The position numbers were made by a program, and so were the translations under genes. A DNA stretch of 64,000 nt, from positions 23,110 through 87,109 of the forward strand of contig CAJMKD010000009.1 of NCBI GenBank assembly GCA_905213905.1, read 5' to 3'. The notes under the pieces were generated by a model. It saw nothing but the letters and a program-made list of their open reading frames with translations, made no database searches and was not told the origin of the DNA. Source of the DNA: an uncultured Sutterella sp. (GTDB lineage Bacteria; Pseudomonadota; Gammaproteobacteria; Burkholderiales; Burkholderiaceae_F). Shown piece after piece: positions 50,195 to 59,616 of this stretch; positions within the stretch are counted from its first letter, which is position 1, and each line of letters opens with the position of its first letter.

Positions 50195-51550
50195 ATGCGC
50201 AAGCTTTTCATCGCCGCCACGCCTGAAACGCGTAATGCCTTTGCCTGCGAACGCGAAGTCGTTGACTTCGCTTCGGCCAACCTCACGCAGGTGTCGACCG
50301 TCGTCATGACGGCGACGGAGGCGCTTCAGGGGCTGCTCGACGAAGTCGAAAAGACGGCGTTCGGCATTCCGGTCGTCATTCTCAACAACAACGGCAAAGT
50401 CGATCCGTGCCTGATCGGCCGCGCCGCGAGCATCATCGACTTCAAGGCCGACGATGCGAAGCTCTACGGCCGCCAGGTCGACACGCTCGCGCAGAAGTAC
50501 GAAGACGCGGTGCTGCCGCCCTTCTTCGGCAGCCTGGAAAACTATGTTTCTCAAGGCCATGCGCAGTTCGACTGCCCGGGGCACCAGGGCGGCGCCTTCT
50601 TCCGCCGTCATCCGGCCGGGCGCGAATTTGCGGAATTTTTCGGCGAAAGCGTCTTTCGCGCAGACCTTTGCAATGCGGACGTCTCCATGGGCGACCTCCT
50701 CATTCACGAAGGCGCGCCCTGCGCCGCGCAGCAGAAGGCGGCGCGCATCTACAACGCCGACAAGACGTACTTTGTGTTGAACGGCACTTCCGCTTCGAAC
50801 AAGGTTGTGCTCAATGCGCTCCTCGCGCCGGGCGACCTGGTGCTCTTTGACCGCAACAATCACAAGTCGAACCATCACGGCGCGCTGCAGCAGGCGGGCG
50901 CGACGCCCATCTATCTTGAAACGGCCCGCAATCCCTGGGGCTTCATCGGCGGCATTGACGAGCATTGCTTCAACGAAGCGTATCTGCGCGAGCTCATTGC
51001 TGAAGTCCGTCCGGAAAAGGCCGGCGCCAAGCGCCCCTTCCGCCTCGCCGTGATTCAGCTCGGCACGTACGACGGCACGATCTACAACGCCCGCCAGGTC
51101 GTCGACCGCATCGGCCACCTTTGCGACTACATCCTCTTTGACTCTGCGTGGGTGGGCTACGAACAGTTCATTCCGATGATGAAGGACTGCTCGCCGCTGC
51201 TTCTTGACCTCGGCCCCGAAGATCCGGGCATTTTCGTCACGCAGTCCGTGCACAAGCAGCAGGCGGGCTTCTCGCAGACTTCGCAGATTCACAAGAAGGA
51301 CGCCCACATCAAGGGCCAGTCCCGCTACTGTCCGCACAAGCGCCTCAACAACGCCTTCATGATGCACGCGTCAACCTCGCCCTTCTATCCGCTCTTTGCG
51401 GCGCTCGACGTGAACGCGAAGATGCACGAAGGCCGAAGCGGCCAGCGCCTCTGGGCGGACTGCGTCTCGGTCGGCGTTGAAGCGCGCAAGCTCCTCATGC
51501 GCACCTGCAAGCACATCCGTCCGTTTGTCCCTGACCTGATCGACGGCTAG
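50195..51550 (+). CDS. speF: inducible ornithine decarboxylase, N-terminal part (ends at internal TAG)
   Basis: A PLP enzyme with wing domain, then the large domain: CPGHQGGAFFRRHPAG, NGTSASNKVV, IYNARQVVD, FDSAWVGYEQF and the PLP-lysine block SVHKQQAGFSQTSQ. AAGGAAGGAG precedes the ATG. It converts ornithine to putrescine with consumption of a proton. At TAG 51548 the frame stops within the block LIDG-PW, where relatives such as SpeF of E. coli have a sense codon (Lys). The rest of the enzyme continues in the same frame to 52384. Confidence 0.88.
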   Translation: MRKLFIAATPETRNAFACEREVVDFASANLTQVSTVVMTATEALQGLLDEVEKTAFGIPVVILNNNGKVDPCLIGRAASIIDFKADDAKLYGRQVDTLAQKYEDAVLPPFFGSLENYVSQGHAQFDCPGHQGGAFFRRHPAGREFAEFFGESVFRADLCNADVSMGDLLIHEGAPCAAQQKAARIYNADKTYFVLNGTSASNKVVLNALLAPGDLVLFDRNNHKSNHHGALQQAGATPIYLETARNPWGFIGGIDEHCFNEAYLRELIAEVRPEKAGAKRPFRLAVIQLGTYDGTIYNARQVVDRIGHLCDYILFDSAWVGYEQFIPMMKDCSPLLLDLGPEDPGIFVTQSVHKQQAGFSQTSQIHKKDAHIKGQSRYCPHKRLNNAFMMHASTSPFYPLFAALDVNAKMHEGRSGQRLWADCVSVGVEARKLLMRTCKHIRPFVPDLIDG

Positions 51551-52384
51551 CCCTGGGGCGACTATCCGACCGAAGAGATCGCGCACAACCTGCGCTTCTT
51601 CGAATTTGATCCGAAGGCGAAGTGGCACAAATTCGGCGGCTACGGCAGCCGCCAGTACTTCGTCGATCCGTGCAAGTTCCTGCTCACGACGCCGGGGATC
51701 GACCCGGACACGGGCGACTATGCGGAATTCGGCGTGCCGGCGACGATTCTCGCGAACTTCCTGCGCGAAAACGCGATCGTGCCGGAAAAGTGCGACCTCA
51801 ACTCGATTCTCTTCCTCCTCACGCCCGCCGAAGACATGGCGAAGATGGAGCATCTCATCACGCAGATTGCGCGCTTTGAGGAGTATCTCGATGCGGATGC
51901 GCCGCTCGAAGTCGTGCTGCCTTCGATCTACTACGCCAATGAAGAGCGCTATCACGGCTACACGATTCGACGCCTCTGCCAGGAAATGCACGACTTCTAC
52001 AAGTCGCGCAACGTCAAGCAGCTCCAGAAGGACATGTTCCGCCGCGACCACTTCCCGCGCCGCGCGCTCGATCCGCAGCAGGCGCACTTCGAATTCATCC
52101 GCGGCAACTGCGAGCTCGTGCCGCTCGAGAAGGCCGAAGGCCGCATCGCCGTCGAAGGCGCGCTGCCGTACCCGCCGGGCGTGCTCTGCGTTGTGCCGGG
52201 CGAAGTCTGGGGCGGCGCCGTTCTTCAGTACTTCCTCGCGCTCGAGGAGGGCATCAACCGCACGCCGGGCTTCGCGCCTGAGCTTCAGGGCGTCTACATC
52301 CAGAAGGACGCCGACGGCCGCAAGCGCGCCTACGGCTACGTGCTCACCGAAGCGCGCGCCCGCGAATTAGGGCTTCTCAAGTAA
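51551..52384 (+). pseudogene. speF: ornithine decarboxylase C-terminal part, in frame after TAG
   Basis: The continuation contains PWGDYPTEEIAHNLRFFEFD, CDLNSILFLLTP and the C-terminal EGALPYPPGVLCVVPGEVWGG block. Joined to the upstream part it gives about 729 residues, the normal SpeF length, with no other defect. Possibilities are a nonsense mutation, read-through, or base error. Translation restart inside (for example at ATG 51734) would not give an active enzyme. Confidence 0.8.
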
Positions 52385-52399
52385 CGCCAAACCTCGGGC

Positions 52400-52460
52400 T
52401 GCAGGCGGCTCCCGGCGAGAGCGCCGGACGCGGCCGCCTGCGGCATCCCTCCCTTTTTTC
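52400..52460 (+). terminator. intercistronic hairpin after decarboxylase
   Basis: GCAGGCGGC/GCCGCCTGC with an inner CCGGCG/CGCCGG stem, followed by TTTTTT some 10 bases on. It probably attenuates transcription into the antiporter gene. Confidence 0.55.
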
Positions 52461-52479
52461 TTACTCTGGAGATGAAACT

Positions 52480-53817
52480 ATGTCCAGTTCCTCGAGCAAG
52501 ATGAGCGTGACGCAGCTCACGATGCTGACGGCTCTCAACATGATGGGCTCCGGCATCATCATGCTGCCGACGAAGCTCGCCGAAGTCGGCACCTTTTCCG
52601 TCGTTTCCTGGCTCATCACAGCGGGCGGCTCCACTGCGCTTGCGTACGCGTTCGCCAAGTGCGGCATGCTTTCCCGCAACAAGGGCGGCATGGGCGGCTA
52701 CGCCGAATACGCTTTCGGCAAATCGGGCTCGTTCCTCGCCAACTACGCGTACTGCGTGTCGCTTCTGATCGCCAACATCGCGATCGCCATTTCGGCCGTG
52801 GGATACGGCGTCGCCTTCTTCGGCGCGAATCCCACGCCCTTTGAAACGTGCCTCCTCACGATCGCCGTGCTCTGGATCTGCACGGTCCTCAATTTCAAGG
52901 GCGCGAAGATCACGGGCCTCATTTCGAATTTCTCGGCCTGGGGCGTCATTCTTCCGGTCGCCGGCCTCTCCGTCTTCGGCTGGTTCTGGTTCTCGCCCTC
53001 GACCTACATCGAGAGCTGGAACCCGAACAATCTCCCGGCCTTTGAAGCCGTGAGCGCCTCGATCTCGATGACGCTCTGGGCGTTCCTCGGCCTGGAATCG
53101 GCCTGCGCCAATTCCGAAGCGGTCGACAATCCGGAAAAGAACGTGCCCAAGGCCGTCCTCGGCGCCACGCTCGGCGTTGCCGTGATCTACATCCTCTCGA
53201 CCAACATCGCTGCCGGCATCGTCGGCAATGCAGAGCTCGTTCAGTCGACGGCGCCCTTCGGCCTCGTCTTCTCGACGATGTTCGGCGACTGGGCCGGCAA
53301 GCTCGTGATGGGCCTCATGATCATCTCCTGCTCGGGCTCGCTCCTCTCCTGGCAGTTCACCATCGCCCGCGTCTTCAAGTCGTCGGCCGACGAAGGCTAC
53401 TTCCCGAAGTGGTTCTCGAAAGTGACGAAGGACGATGCGCCCGTGGTCGGCATGACGATCATCGTCGCCATTCAGACGGTCATGTCGCTCATGACGATCA
53501 GCCCGTCGCTCTACAAGCAGTTCAATACGCTCGTCGACCTCGCCGTCGTCACGAACGTGATGCCGTACCTGCTCTCGATGGCTGCCGTCTACGTGATGCT
53601 CAAGGCCGAAGGCGTCTACGGGAAAGCGGCGAGCGCCATCAAGCTCTGCGCCTTCCTCGGCACGGTCTACAGCCTCTATGCGCTCTATGCGGCCGGCTTC
53701 TCCGCCATGATGTACGGCGCGCTTGCCACCTTTGCCGGCTGGTTCCTCTACGGCATCGCGGCTGAAAAGCTTCATCCCGCGCCTGCCGTGCAGCTCTCCG
53801 GCGCTGCCGACGACTAA
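52480..53817 (+). CDS. potE: putrescine:ornithine antiporter
   Basis: An APC-family transporter with 12 hydrophobic helices: N-terminal MLTALNMMGSGIIMLPTKLA, GGMGGYAEYAFG, and the block LWAFLGLESACANSEAVDNPEKNVPKA. The closest recognised family is PotE. It exchanges ornithine for putrescine and, with the decarboxylase, raises internal pH in acid. Its proximity to the amber-interrupted speF gene is the context for the call. Confidence 0.88.
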   Translation: MSSSSSKMSVTQLTMLTALNMMGSGIIMLPTKLAEVGTFSVVSWLITAGGSTALAYAFAKCGMLSRNKGGMGGYAEYAFGKSGSFLANYAYCVSLLIANIAIAISAVGYGVAFFGANPTPFETCLLTIAVLWICTVLNFKGAKITGLISNFSAWGVILPVAGLSVFGWFWFSPSTYIESWNPNNLPAFEAVSASISMTLWAFLGLESACANSEAVDNPEKNVPKAVLGATLGVAVIYILSTNIAAGIVGNAELVQSTAPFGLVFSTMFGDWAGKLVMGLMIISCSGSLLSWQFTIARVFKSSADEGYFPKWFSKVTKDDAPVVGMTIIVAIQTVMSLMTISPSLYKQFNTLVDLAVVTNVMPYLLSMAAVYVMLKAEGVYGKAASAIKLCAFLGTVYSLYALYAAGFSAMMYGALATFAGWFLYGIAAEKLHPAPAVQLSGAADD

Positions 53818-54049
53818 CTTCTTTCTCTCAGAGGCTGCTGCGCGCGTCCGAAGCGCAGCGGCCGCCGCAGGCGCCGCGGATCTCGAGGCGCCTTGCGGCG
53901 CTGATCCGTACCGGCCAAGCGGGCGCCTTCGCCGCCCGAGTGCGGAAATGCCGCGCACAGTTTGGCGCGAAATGAGACAATTCGCGAAGCTGCGGCGCAG
54001 CGGCGACCAACGCTGCAGCGCAGAAACTTAATAAAAGGAAGGAGCCCCT

Positions 54050-55414
54050 ATGGAACACGGAAAGATGAGCGTTATGCAGCTCACGCTTCTGACGTCCCTC
54101 AGCATGATGGGGGCGGGCATTCTGATGCTGCCGGCAAAGCTCGCTTCGCTCGGCGCCGCCTCCACGCTTGCGTGGCTCCTCACGAGCATCGGCGCGGGCG
54201 CCATGGCCTACGTCTTTGCGCGCTGCGGCATGCTATCGAAGAAAAAGGGCGGCATGGGCGGCTTCGCGGAATACGCCTTCGGCCGCACGGGCTCCTTTTT
54301 CGTCACGTACGCCTATGGCGTTTCGCTTGTCGTGGGCAACATGGCGATTGCGCTTGCCTGCGTGAAGTACGGCTTTTCCGCCTTCAACTATCAAGGGACG
54401 CCCTTCACCGCCTGCCTCTGCAGCATGGCGCTCTTGTGGGTGTCTTCCGCGCTCTGCTTCCGCAGTCCGGGCTTCATCGGCATCTTCACCGCGTCCGTCA
54501 TCTGGGCGCTTTTGCTGCCGCTCATTGTCTTCATTGCGATCGGGCCCTTCTGGTTTGACGCGTCGGTCTACATGGAAAACTGGCTCGCCGAGGATGTTTC
54601 CTTCTGGGGTGCGCTCGGCTCGGGCTTTCCGATGATGTTCTGGGCGTTTCTCGGGCTCGAGTCTGCCTGCGCCAATGTGGACGCCGTGGAGTCGCCCGAA
54701 AAGAATGTGCCCAAGGCGGTTGTTTTTGCAACGCTTCTCACCGCTTTCATCTATGTGGCGAGCACCAATCTTGTTGCTGGGATCGTGCCTAATGCCGACC
54801 TTGTCGAGAGCGACGCGCCCTTCGGCGTCGTTTACGCGCGAATGCTGGGCGAGGGCGCGGCGCCGGTGGCTTCCGCGCTTCTCTGGCTCGGCTGCGCGGG
54901 CTCGCTCGTCACCTGGCAGTTCACGCTCGGGCGCGTCTTCAAGTCGGGCGCGGAAGTGGGCTTTTTCCCGGCGGTCTTTACGCACGTCAACCGCGCCAAT
55001 GCCACTGTGAAGGGCCTCACGCTCATTACGCTTCTGCAGATGGTCCTCACGATTCCGACGCTTCTGTTCGGCTGGTCGGACGCGGGCTACGAGGTGCTTT
55101 CGGAAGCGGCCGTCTGCATCACGCTCTTTGCTTATGTGCTTTGCGCCTGCGGCAGCCTTACGCTGGTTCGTCTGAGCGGCGCCTCCCGGGCGAGCCGCCT
55201 GCGGCTCGCCCTTGCGGTGACGCTGAGCCTCGCAGCCATTTTCTTCACGCTTTGCTGGCTCGACGCGCTGACGCTCAAAATGGGCGCGCTCTTTTTCTTT
55301 GCGGGCTGGGTTTTCTATGCGATGACGCCTGCGGTCCGCCGCTGCGGGGCGCCGGCGCCTGAGCCGCGGCCGGCCGCTCCCCGCCCAGGCGCGGCCGAAG
55401 GTGATCGTCAGTAA
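54050..55414 (+). CDS. second PotE-like amino acid/polyamine antiporter
   Basis: A paralogue of the preceding gene: same opening MSVMQLTLLTSLSMMGAGILMLPAKLA and the block LGLESACANVDAVESPEKNVPKA. It ends in an Ala/Pro/Arg-rich cytosolic tail. Helices and length match. AAGGAAGGAG precedes the ATG. Divergence from PotE suggests a different substrate pair (for example lysine/cadaverine or arginine/agmatine), not decidable here. Confidence 0.8.
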   Translation: MEHGKMSVMQLTLLTSLSMMGAGILMLPAKLASLGAASTLAWLLTSIGAGAMAYVFARCGMLSKKKGGMGGFAEYAFGRTGSFFVTYAYGVSLVVGNMAIALACVKYGFSAFNYQGTPFTACLCSMALLWVSSALCFRSPGFIGIFTASVIWALLLPLIVFIAIGPFWFDASVYMENWLAEDVSFWGALGSGFPMMFWAFLGLESACANVDAVESPEKNVPKAVVFATLLTAFIYVASTNLVAGIVPNADLVESDAPFGVVYARMLGEGAAPVASALLWLGCAGSLVTWQFTLGRVFKSGAEVGFFPAVFTHVNRANATVKGLTLITLLQMVLTIPTLLFGWSDAGYEVLSEAAVCITLFAYVLCACGSLTLVRLSGASRASRLRLALAVTLSLAAIFFTLCWLDALTLKMGALFFFAGWVFYAMTPAVRRCGAPAPEPRPAAPRPGAAEGDRQ

Positions 55415-55986
55415 GCGGCGCGCTTGAAGCCCGCAGAGTCTTCATTGAGCCAGAAGGAGAGGAAAAAGTCATGAAGCGTCTTTCGACGGAGAGGCTCGGG
55501 TTCGGGCGCGGCTGGTGCAGCTTGCGCCGCCTGCGCCGGGGCTTCTGCTTTCGGTTCAGCCGGCGCGGCAGCGGGCAGCGCTTCGGCGCTCAGGTCCGCT
55601 TCGGGCTTCTGGGGCTGCGCTTCAGCGGGCGCCCCGGCAGCGGCAGCGAGCGCCTCGGGCGTGCGCACCTCCACGAGGCATTGATAGCCGCGCTTCGGAA
55701 TCGTCCGAATGTATTCGACGGCTTCATGGTGGCCGCGGCCGTCGCGCAGGTACTTGCGAAGCTCGAAGATCGTCTGCGTGACGGTTTGATCCGTCACAAC
55801 AGATCGGTCCCAAAGATTGTCGACGAGTTCCTGTCGCGTAATCACCTCGCCGCGGTGAGACGCAAAATAAAGGAGCGCGTTAATGAGTCGCGGCGGGAGC
55901 TTTCTTGGCTGCGAGCCTTCACGCTGAATGGTGTTGGTGCTGCGCGAAACTAGAAACTCTCCAACTTGCCAAATCTCAGACTGCAT
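55408..55986 (-). CDS. CadC-like winged-helix regulator lacking membrane and sensor domains
   Basis: The N-terminal 105 residues are a CadC/OmpR-type winged helix (WQVGEFLVSRSTNTIQREG, NLWDRSVVTDQTVTQTIFELRKYL, YIRTIPKRGYQCLV). An Ala/Pro/Glu-rich linker follows and the protein ends after HDFFLSFWLNEDSAGF. CadC proteins normally continue into a transmembrane helix and a periplasmic pH/ligand domain, which are absent. The 3' end overlaps the convergent antiporter stop. It probably controls the adjacent decarboxylase/antiporter genes by soluble means, or is truncated. Confidence 0.72.
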   Translation of the reverse strand: MQSEIWQVGEFLVSRSTNTIQREGSQPRKLPPRLINALLYFASHRGEVITRQELVDNLWDRSVVTDQTVTQTIFELRKYLRDGRGHHEAVEYIRTIPKRGYQCLVEVRTPEALAAAAGAPAEAQPQKPEADLSAEALPAAAPAEPKAEAPAQAAQAAPAAPEPEPLRRKTLHDFFLSFWLNEDSAGFKRAAY

Positions 55987-56109
55987 GGCGGCTTCTCACG
56001 ACGTCACCGTCGAAGCGTGTCCGACAGTGTTCAGATTTGCTTTCGGATTCAAAGGATGGCTCATGCTCTCATCGAGCAGGCTACTCAGCATATCTTAAGG
56101 ATTAGTCCC

Positions 56110-56922
56110 ATGTCCACCTTTCTTTTTGCTTCGCCCGTCTTCGGGCCCGTTCATTCGCGCCGGCTCGGGCTTTCGCTCGGCGTGAACCTGCTGCCGGCAG
56201 ACGGGAAGCTCTGCACGTTCGACTGCCTTTACTGCGAGTGCGGCTTCAATATCGACAATCGTCCGAAGACGCCGATGCCTTCGCGCGCCCTGGTGGCCGA
56301 GCGCCTCGAAGAGCGCATCCGCGCGCTCGAGGCAGAGGGCCGCCCGATCGACGCCATTACGTTTGCCGGCAATGGCGAGCCGACGATGCATCCGGAATTT
56401 CCGGCGATTGCGGCCGACACGGAAGCGATCCGCGACCGGCTCGCGCCGAACGCGAAGCTCTGCGTGCTCACGAACGCGACGAATCTTTTGAAGCCCGAGG
56501 TCGCCGCGGCGCTCGAGCGCTTTGATCTCCCGATGTTGAAGCTCGACGCCATGGATCCCGGCTGGGTGAAGCGCGTCAACCGCCCGCAGCGCCCGCATGA
56601 TCCGGCTGCTGTTGTGGCCGCCATGAAGCGCTTCGGCGCGAAATGCGTCGTGCAGACGATGTTCCTCGCGGGCACGGCCGACGGCGTCTCGGTCGACAAC
56701 ACAACGGACGAATTCGTGAAGCCGTGGCTCGAGGCGGTGAAGGCCATCCGGCCGAAGCTCGTTTCGATCTATTCGCTCGACCGCGACGCGCCCTGCAGCA
56801 CGCTGCGCAAAGCCGATCAGGCGCGGCTTGCCGAAGTCGGGCGACTTGTCGAAGCGGCCGGCATTCCCGTGCAGGTTTCGATCAGCGCGAGCGCCGTCCG
56901 CCGCGAGAAAGAGCGCAACTAG
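56110..56922 (+). CDS. radical SAM protein
   Basis: The cluster motif is CTFDCLYCECGF (CX3CX2C), with the SAM block TFAGNGEPTMHPEF. ATG 56110 is supported by AAGGA. The N-terminal VFGPVHSRRLGLSLGVNLLP block matches a group of wyosine-like/organic radical activating relatives of unknown function. It overlaps the ribosome site of the pdxY-like gene downstream, so the two are probably co-translated. Substrate unknown. Confidence 0.82.
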   Translation: MSTFLFASPVFGPVHSRRLGLSLGVNLLPADGKLCTFDCLYCECGFNIDNRPKTPMPSRALVAERLEERIRALEAEGRPIDAITFAGNGEPTMHPEFPAIAADTEAIRDRLAPNAKLCVLTNATNLLKPEVAAALERFDLPMLKLDAMDPGWVKRVNRPQRPHDPAAVVAAMKRFGAKCVVQTMFLAGTADGVSVDNTTDEFVKPWLEAVKAIRPKLVSIYSLDRDAPCSTLRKADQARLAEVGRLVEAAGIPVQVSISASAVRREKERN

Positions 56923-56933
56923 AAGGAGCCGCC

Positions 56934-57812
56934 ATGCGAAAAATAGCGCCCAACATCCGCCGCATCGCTGCCGTTCACGATCTTTCCGGCGTCGGCCGAG
57001 TGTCGCTCATGACGGTCGTGCCCGTGCTTTCCACCATGGGCTTTGAGGTCTGTCCGCTGCCGACTGCGATTCTCTCGAACCATACGCAGTATCCGAGCTT
57101 CAGCTTTCTTGACCTCACGGAGGAGCTCCCGAAAATCATCCGGGAGTGGCGAAAGCTCAACCTTGAATTCGAAGCGATTTACACGGGCTACCTTGGCTCG
57201 CCGCGGCAAATCCGCATCATCGCGGACTTCATCGACGAGTTCCGCCGCGACGACACGCTCGTCGTCGTGGATCCCGTTTTGGGCGACAACGGGCGGCTTT
57301 ACAACAAAATCACGGAAGAAATGGTGACGGCGATGCGCGTGCTCGCAAAGCGCGCCGATGTTCTCACGCCGAATCTCACGGAGGTCTTTGCGCTCCTCGG
57401 GCGTACTTATCAGCATGAATGCAGCGACGAGGCGCTCAAGGCCGCTATTGAGGCGCTCTCGGACATCGGGCCCGATACCGTGATCATCACGGGCGTTCCT
57501 GTGAAGGACGAGCCGAAGCTCACGGCGGTGATTGCACGAAGCCGCGCCGACGGCCGCACGTGGAAGGTGACCTGTCCCTATCTGCCGGCGCATTATCCCG
57601 GCACGGGCGACACCTTCACGAGCGTCATTACGGGGAGCCTCCTCCAGGGCGACAGCCTTCCGATTGCGCTTGACCGCGCCGTTCAGTTCATTCTGCAGGG
57701 GATCCGAGCGACTTTCGGCTATCCGCACGACAACCGCGAAGGCATCATGCTCGAGCGGGTGCTCCCGAACCTGCGCATGCCGATTCAGTCGGCAAGCTAC
57801 GAGCTCGTTTGA
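56934..57812 (+). CDS. pdxY: pyridoxal/pyridoxamine kinase
   Basis: A ribokinase-superfamily kinase: NIRRIAAVHDLSGVGRVSLMTVVPVLS, substrate block LPTAILSNHTQYPSF, DPVLGDNGRLY, TPNLTEVFALLG, and catalytic GTGDTFTSVITG. AGAAGGAG precedes the ATG. It phosphorylates pyridoxal (vitamin B6 salvage). PLP produced could supply the ornithine decarboxylase encoded nearby, though that link is only contextual. Confidence 0.82.
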   Translation: MRKIAPNIRRIAAVHDLSGVGRVSLMTVVPVLSTMGFEVCPLPTAILSNHTQYPSFSFLDLTEELPKIIREWRKLNLEFEAIYTGYLGSPRQIRIIADFIDEFRRDDTLVVVDPVLGDNGRLYNKITEEMVTAMRVLAKRADVLTPNLTEVFALLGRTYQHECSDEALKAAIEALSDIGPDTVIITGVPVKDEPKLTAVIARSRADGRTWKVTCPYLPAHYPGTGDTFTSVITGSLLQGDSLPIALDRAVQFILQGIRATFGYPHDNREGIMLERVLPNLRMPIQSASYELV

Positions 57813-57961
57813 GCCGCAGCGGCGCGGCTTTTGGCGCCGGGCGCTCGGAAGGGCGTTCGCGCTGCTTTCCGGTTTGCCTTTTGCTTTGCTCTTCGGTTTG
57901 CCTTCAGGGCCGCGCTTCGCTATCGTGTGCGTTTTCCTTCTTGAGCGCAGGCACGACACAC

Positions 57962-59563
57962 ATGAGCCTTTTTCGCAATGTCTTCCGCCCCGCACGGGCA
58001 GCGCAAGTCCTCGGCGCCTTCTTGCTCGCGCTCGCCCTCGCGGCCGGGGGTGCGGGCGCTCTTCGCGCTTCGCCCGCCGACAACAGCGTGACGGCGGCGA
58101 TCGGCTCGGCGGTGACGACGCTCGACCCCTACGACAGCGTCGACGCGATGACGCGCAATGTGGCGAAATCGATTTTCGAGAGCCTCGTTGTCTTTGACGA
58201 GCATCTCGACATTCGGCCGCAGCTCGCCGAGTCCTGGCGGATTTCCGAGGATGGGCTCGTCTATGAATTCCGGCTGCGCGAAGGCGTGCGCTTTCATGAC
58301 GGAACGCTGCTCACGGCCGAGGCCGTGAAGCGCAACTTCGAGCGCATGCTGGACCCGAAGAATGCGTTGAAGCGCCGCGCCGTCTTCGACTTCATCGATC
58401 AGGTGGAAGCGGGCGAAGCGGATCCGCTCCTTGTGCGCTTTCGGCTCAAGGCTCCCACGTCGAGCTTCCTTGCGAAGCTCGCGACCGGCACGGCGGGCAT
58501 CATCTGCCCGAGCGCGCTCGAGCATTGGTCGCGCGCGAAGCCCGAAGCGCTCGCCTGCGGCACGGGTCCTTATCGCTTGAAGCGCTTCATTCCTGGGGAG
58601 CGCCTTGATGTCGTGCGCAATGCCGGCTACCGCGTGCCGGGCGAGCCCAGGCTCGAGGGCATTACCTGGCTCGTCGTTCCCGAAAACCACACGCGCGCCA
58701 CGATGCTGCGCACGGGCGAGGCCGACTTCATTTTCCCGGTGCCTTTTGAAGAAAAGCGCATGCTCGAAGGAAGCGATGCGCTTCGCATTGAAACGCTCCC
58801 CGGCGTGCAGACGCGGTTCCTCTCCATGAACGTGCGGAAGGGGCCGCTCACCGACATTCGAGTGCGAAGCGCAATTGCCTATGCGATCAACAAGACGGCG
58901 CTCGCGCGGGTCGCTTTCGGTGGCGAAGCGCGGCCCGCGGACGGCGTGCTCCCCGCGCCGATCGCCGACGCTCTGAAGCTCGGGCCCTGGCCCTATGATC
59001 CCGAGCGCGCGAAGGCGCTTCTTAAAGAGGCGGGGTTTGCTCCGGGCGAGAGCCGCCTCACGCTCCCGCTTTGGTCGGCGTATCCGGACGCGACTTCCCG
59101 GCGCGTGCTGCAGTTTCTGCAGCAGCAGCTTCGCGCCGTCGGGATCGACACGTCGATCCGGCTTCTCGAGTCGGGCGAGCGCTCGGCGCTCGTGACGGGC
59201 AACAAGAATCCGGCAGAGGCGCCCAATCGCCTCTACTACACCGGCTGGTCCAATTCGGCTTCCGAGCCCGACTGGGGGCTGCGGCCGATCTTTGACAGCC
59301 GGAAAATGCCGCCCGTGCTTCAGAATACGGCTTACTACGCGAATCCGAAGGTGGATGCGCTTCTCGACGAAGCGCTCGCCGAAGCCGACGAAGCGAAGCG
59401 AAGCGCGCTCTACGAAGCGGCGCAGCGCCTCATTTGGGCGGATGTGCCGGTTGTGATGCTCGTCTTTGAAAATGCTTCGGCGGGCTCGCGAAAGGGCCTC
59501 GCCGGCTTTCGCGTTTATTCCAACGCTGATCTCGATTTTTCCCGCGCGCACTGGCTGAAGTGA
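57962..59563 (+). CDS. ABC transporter peptide-type substrate-binding protein (SBP_bac_5)
   Basis: A signal peptide (LGAFLLALALAAGGAGALRA) precedes the family-5 domain: TTLDPYDSVDAMTRNVAKSIFESLV, REGVRFHDGTLLTAEAVKRNFERML, GTGPYRLKRF. Relatives bind oligopeptides, glutathione or nickel. No permease or ATPase gene is adjacent. The start at 57962 (MSLFRNVFRPARA) is chosen to place the signal peptide at the N-terminus; no clear ribosome site. Confidence 0.85.
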   Translation: MSLFRNVFRPARAAQVLGAFLLALALAAGGAGALRASPADNSVTAAIGSAVTTLDPYDSVDAMTRNVAKSIFESLVVFDEHLDIRPQLAESWRISEDGLVYEFRLREGVRFHDGTLLTAEAVKRNFERMLDPKNALKRRAVFDFIDQVEAGEADPLLVRFRLKAPTSSFLAKLATGTAGIICPSALEHWSRAKPEALACGTGPYRLKRFIPGERLDVVRNAGYRVPGEPRLEGITWLVVPENHTRATMLRTGEADFIFPVPFEEKRMLEGSDALRIETLPGVQTRFLSMNVRKGPLTDIRVRSAIAYAINKTALARVAFGGEARPADGVLPAPIADALKLGPWPYDPERAKALLKEAGFAPGESRLTLPLWSAYPDATSRRVLQFLQQQLRAVGIDTSIRLLESGERSALVTGNKNPAEAPNRLYYTGWSNSASEPDWGLRPIFDSRKMPPVLQNTAYYANPKVDALLDEALAEADEAKRSALYEAAQRLIWADVPVVMLVFENASAGSRKGLAGFRVYSNADLDFSRAHWLK

Positions 59564-59616
59564 TGGACGTATCGGACTTCATGCCCGCGTGAACTATTTC
59601 TCTCTATGCGCTTCTC

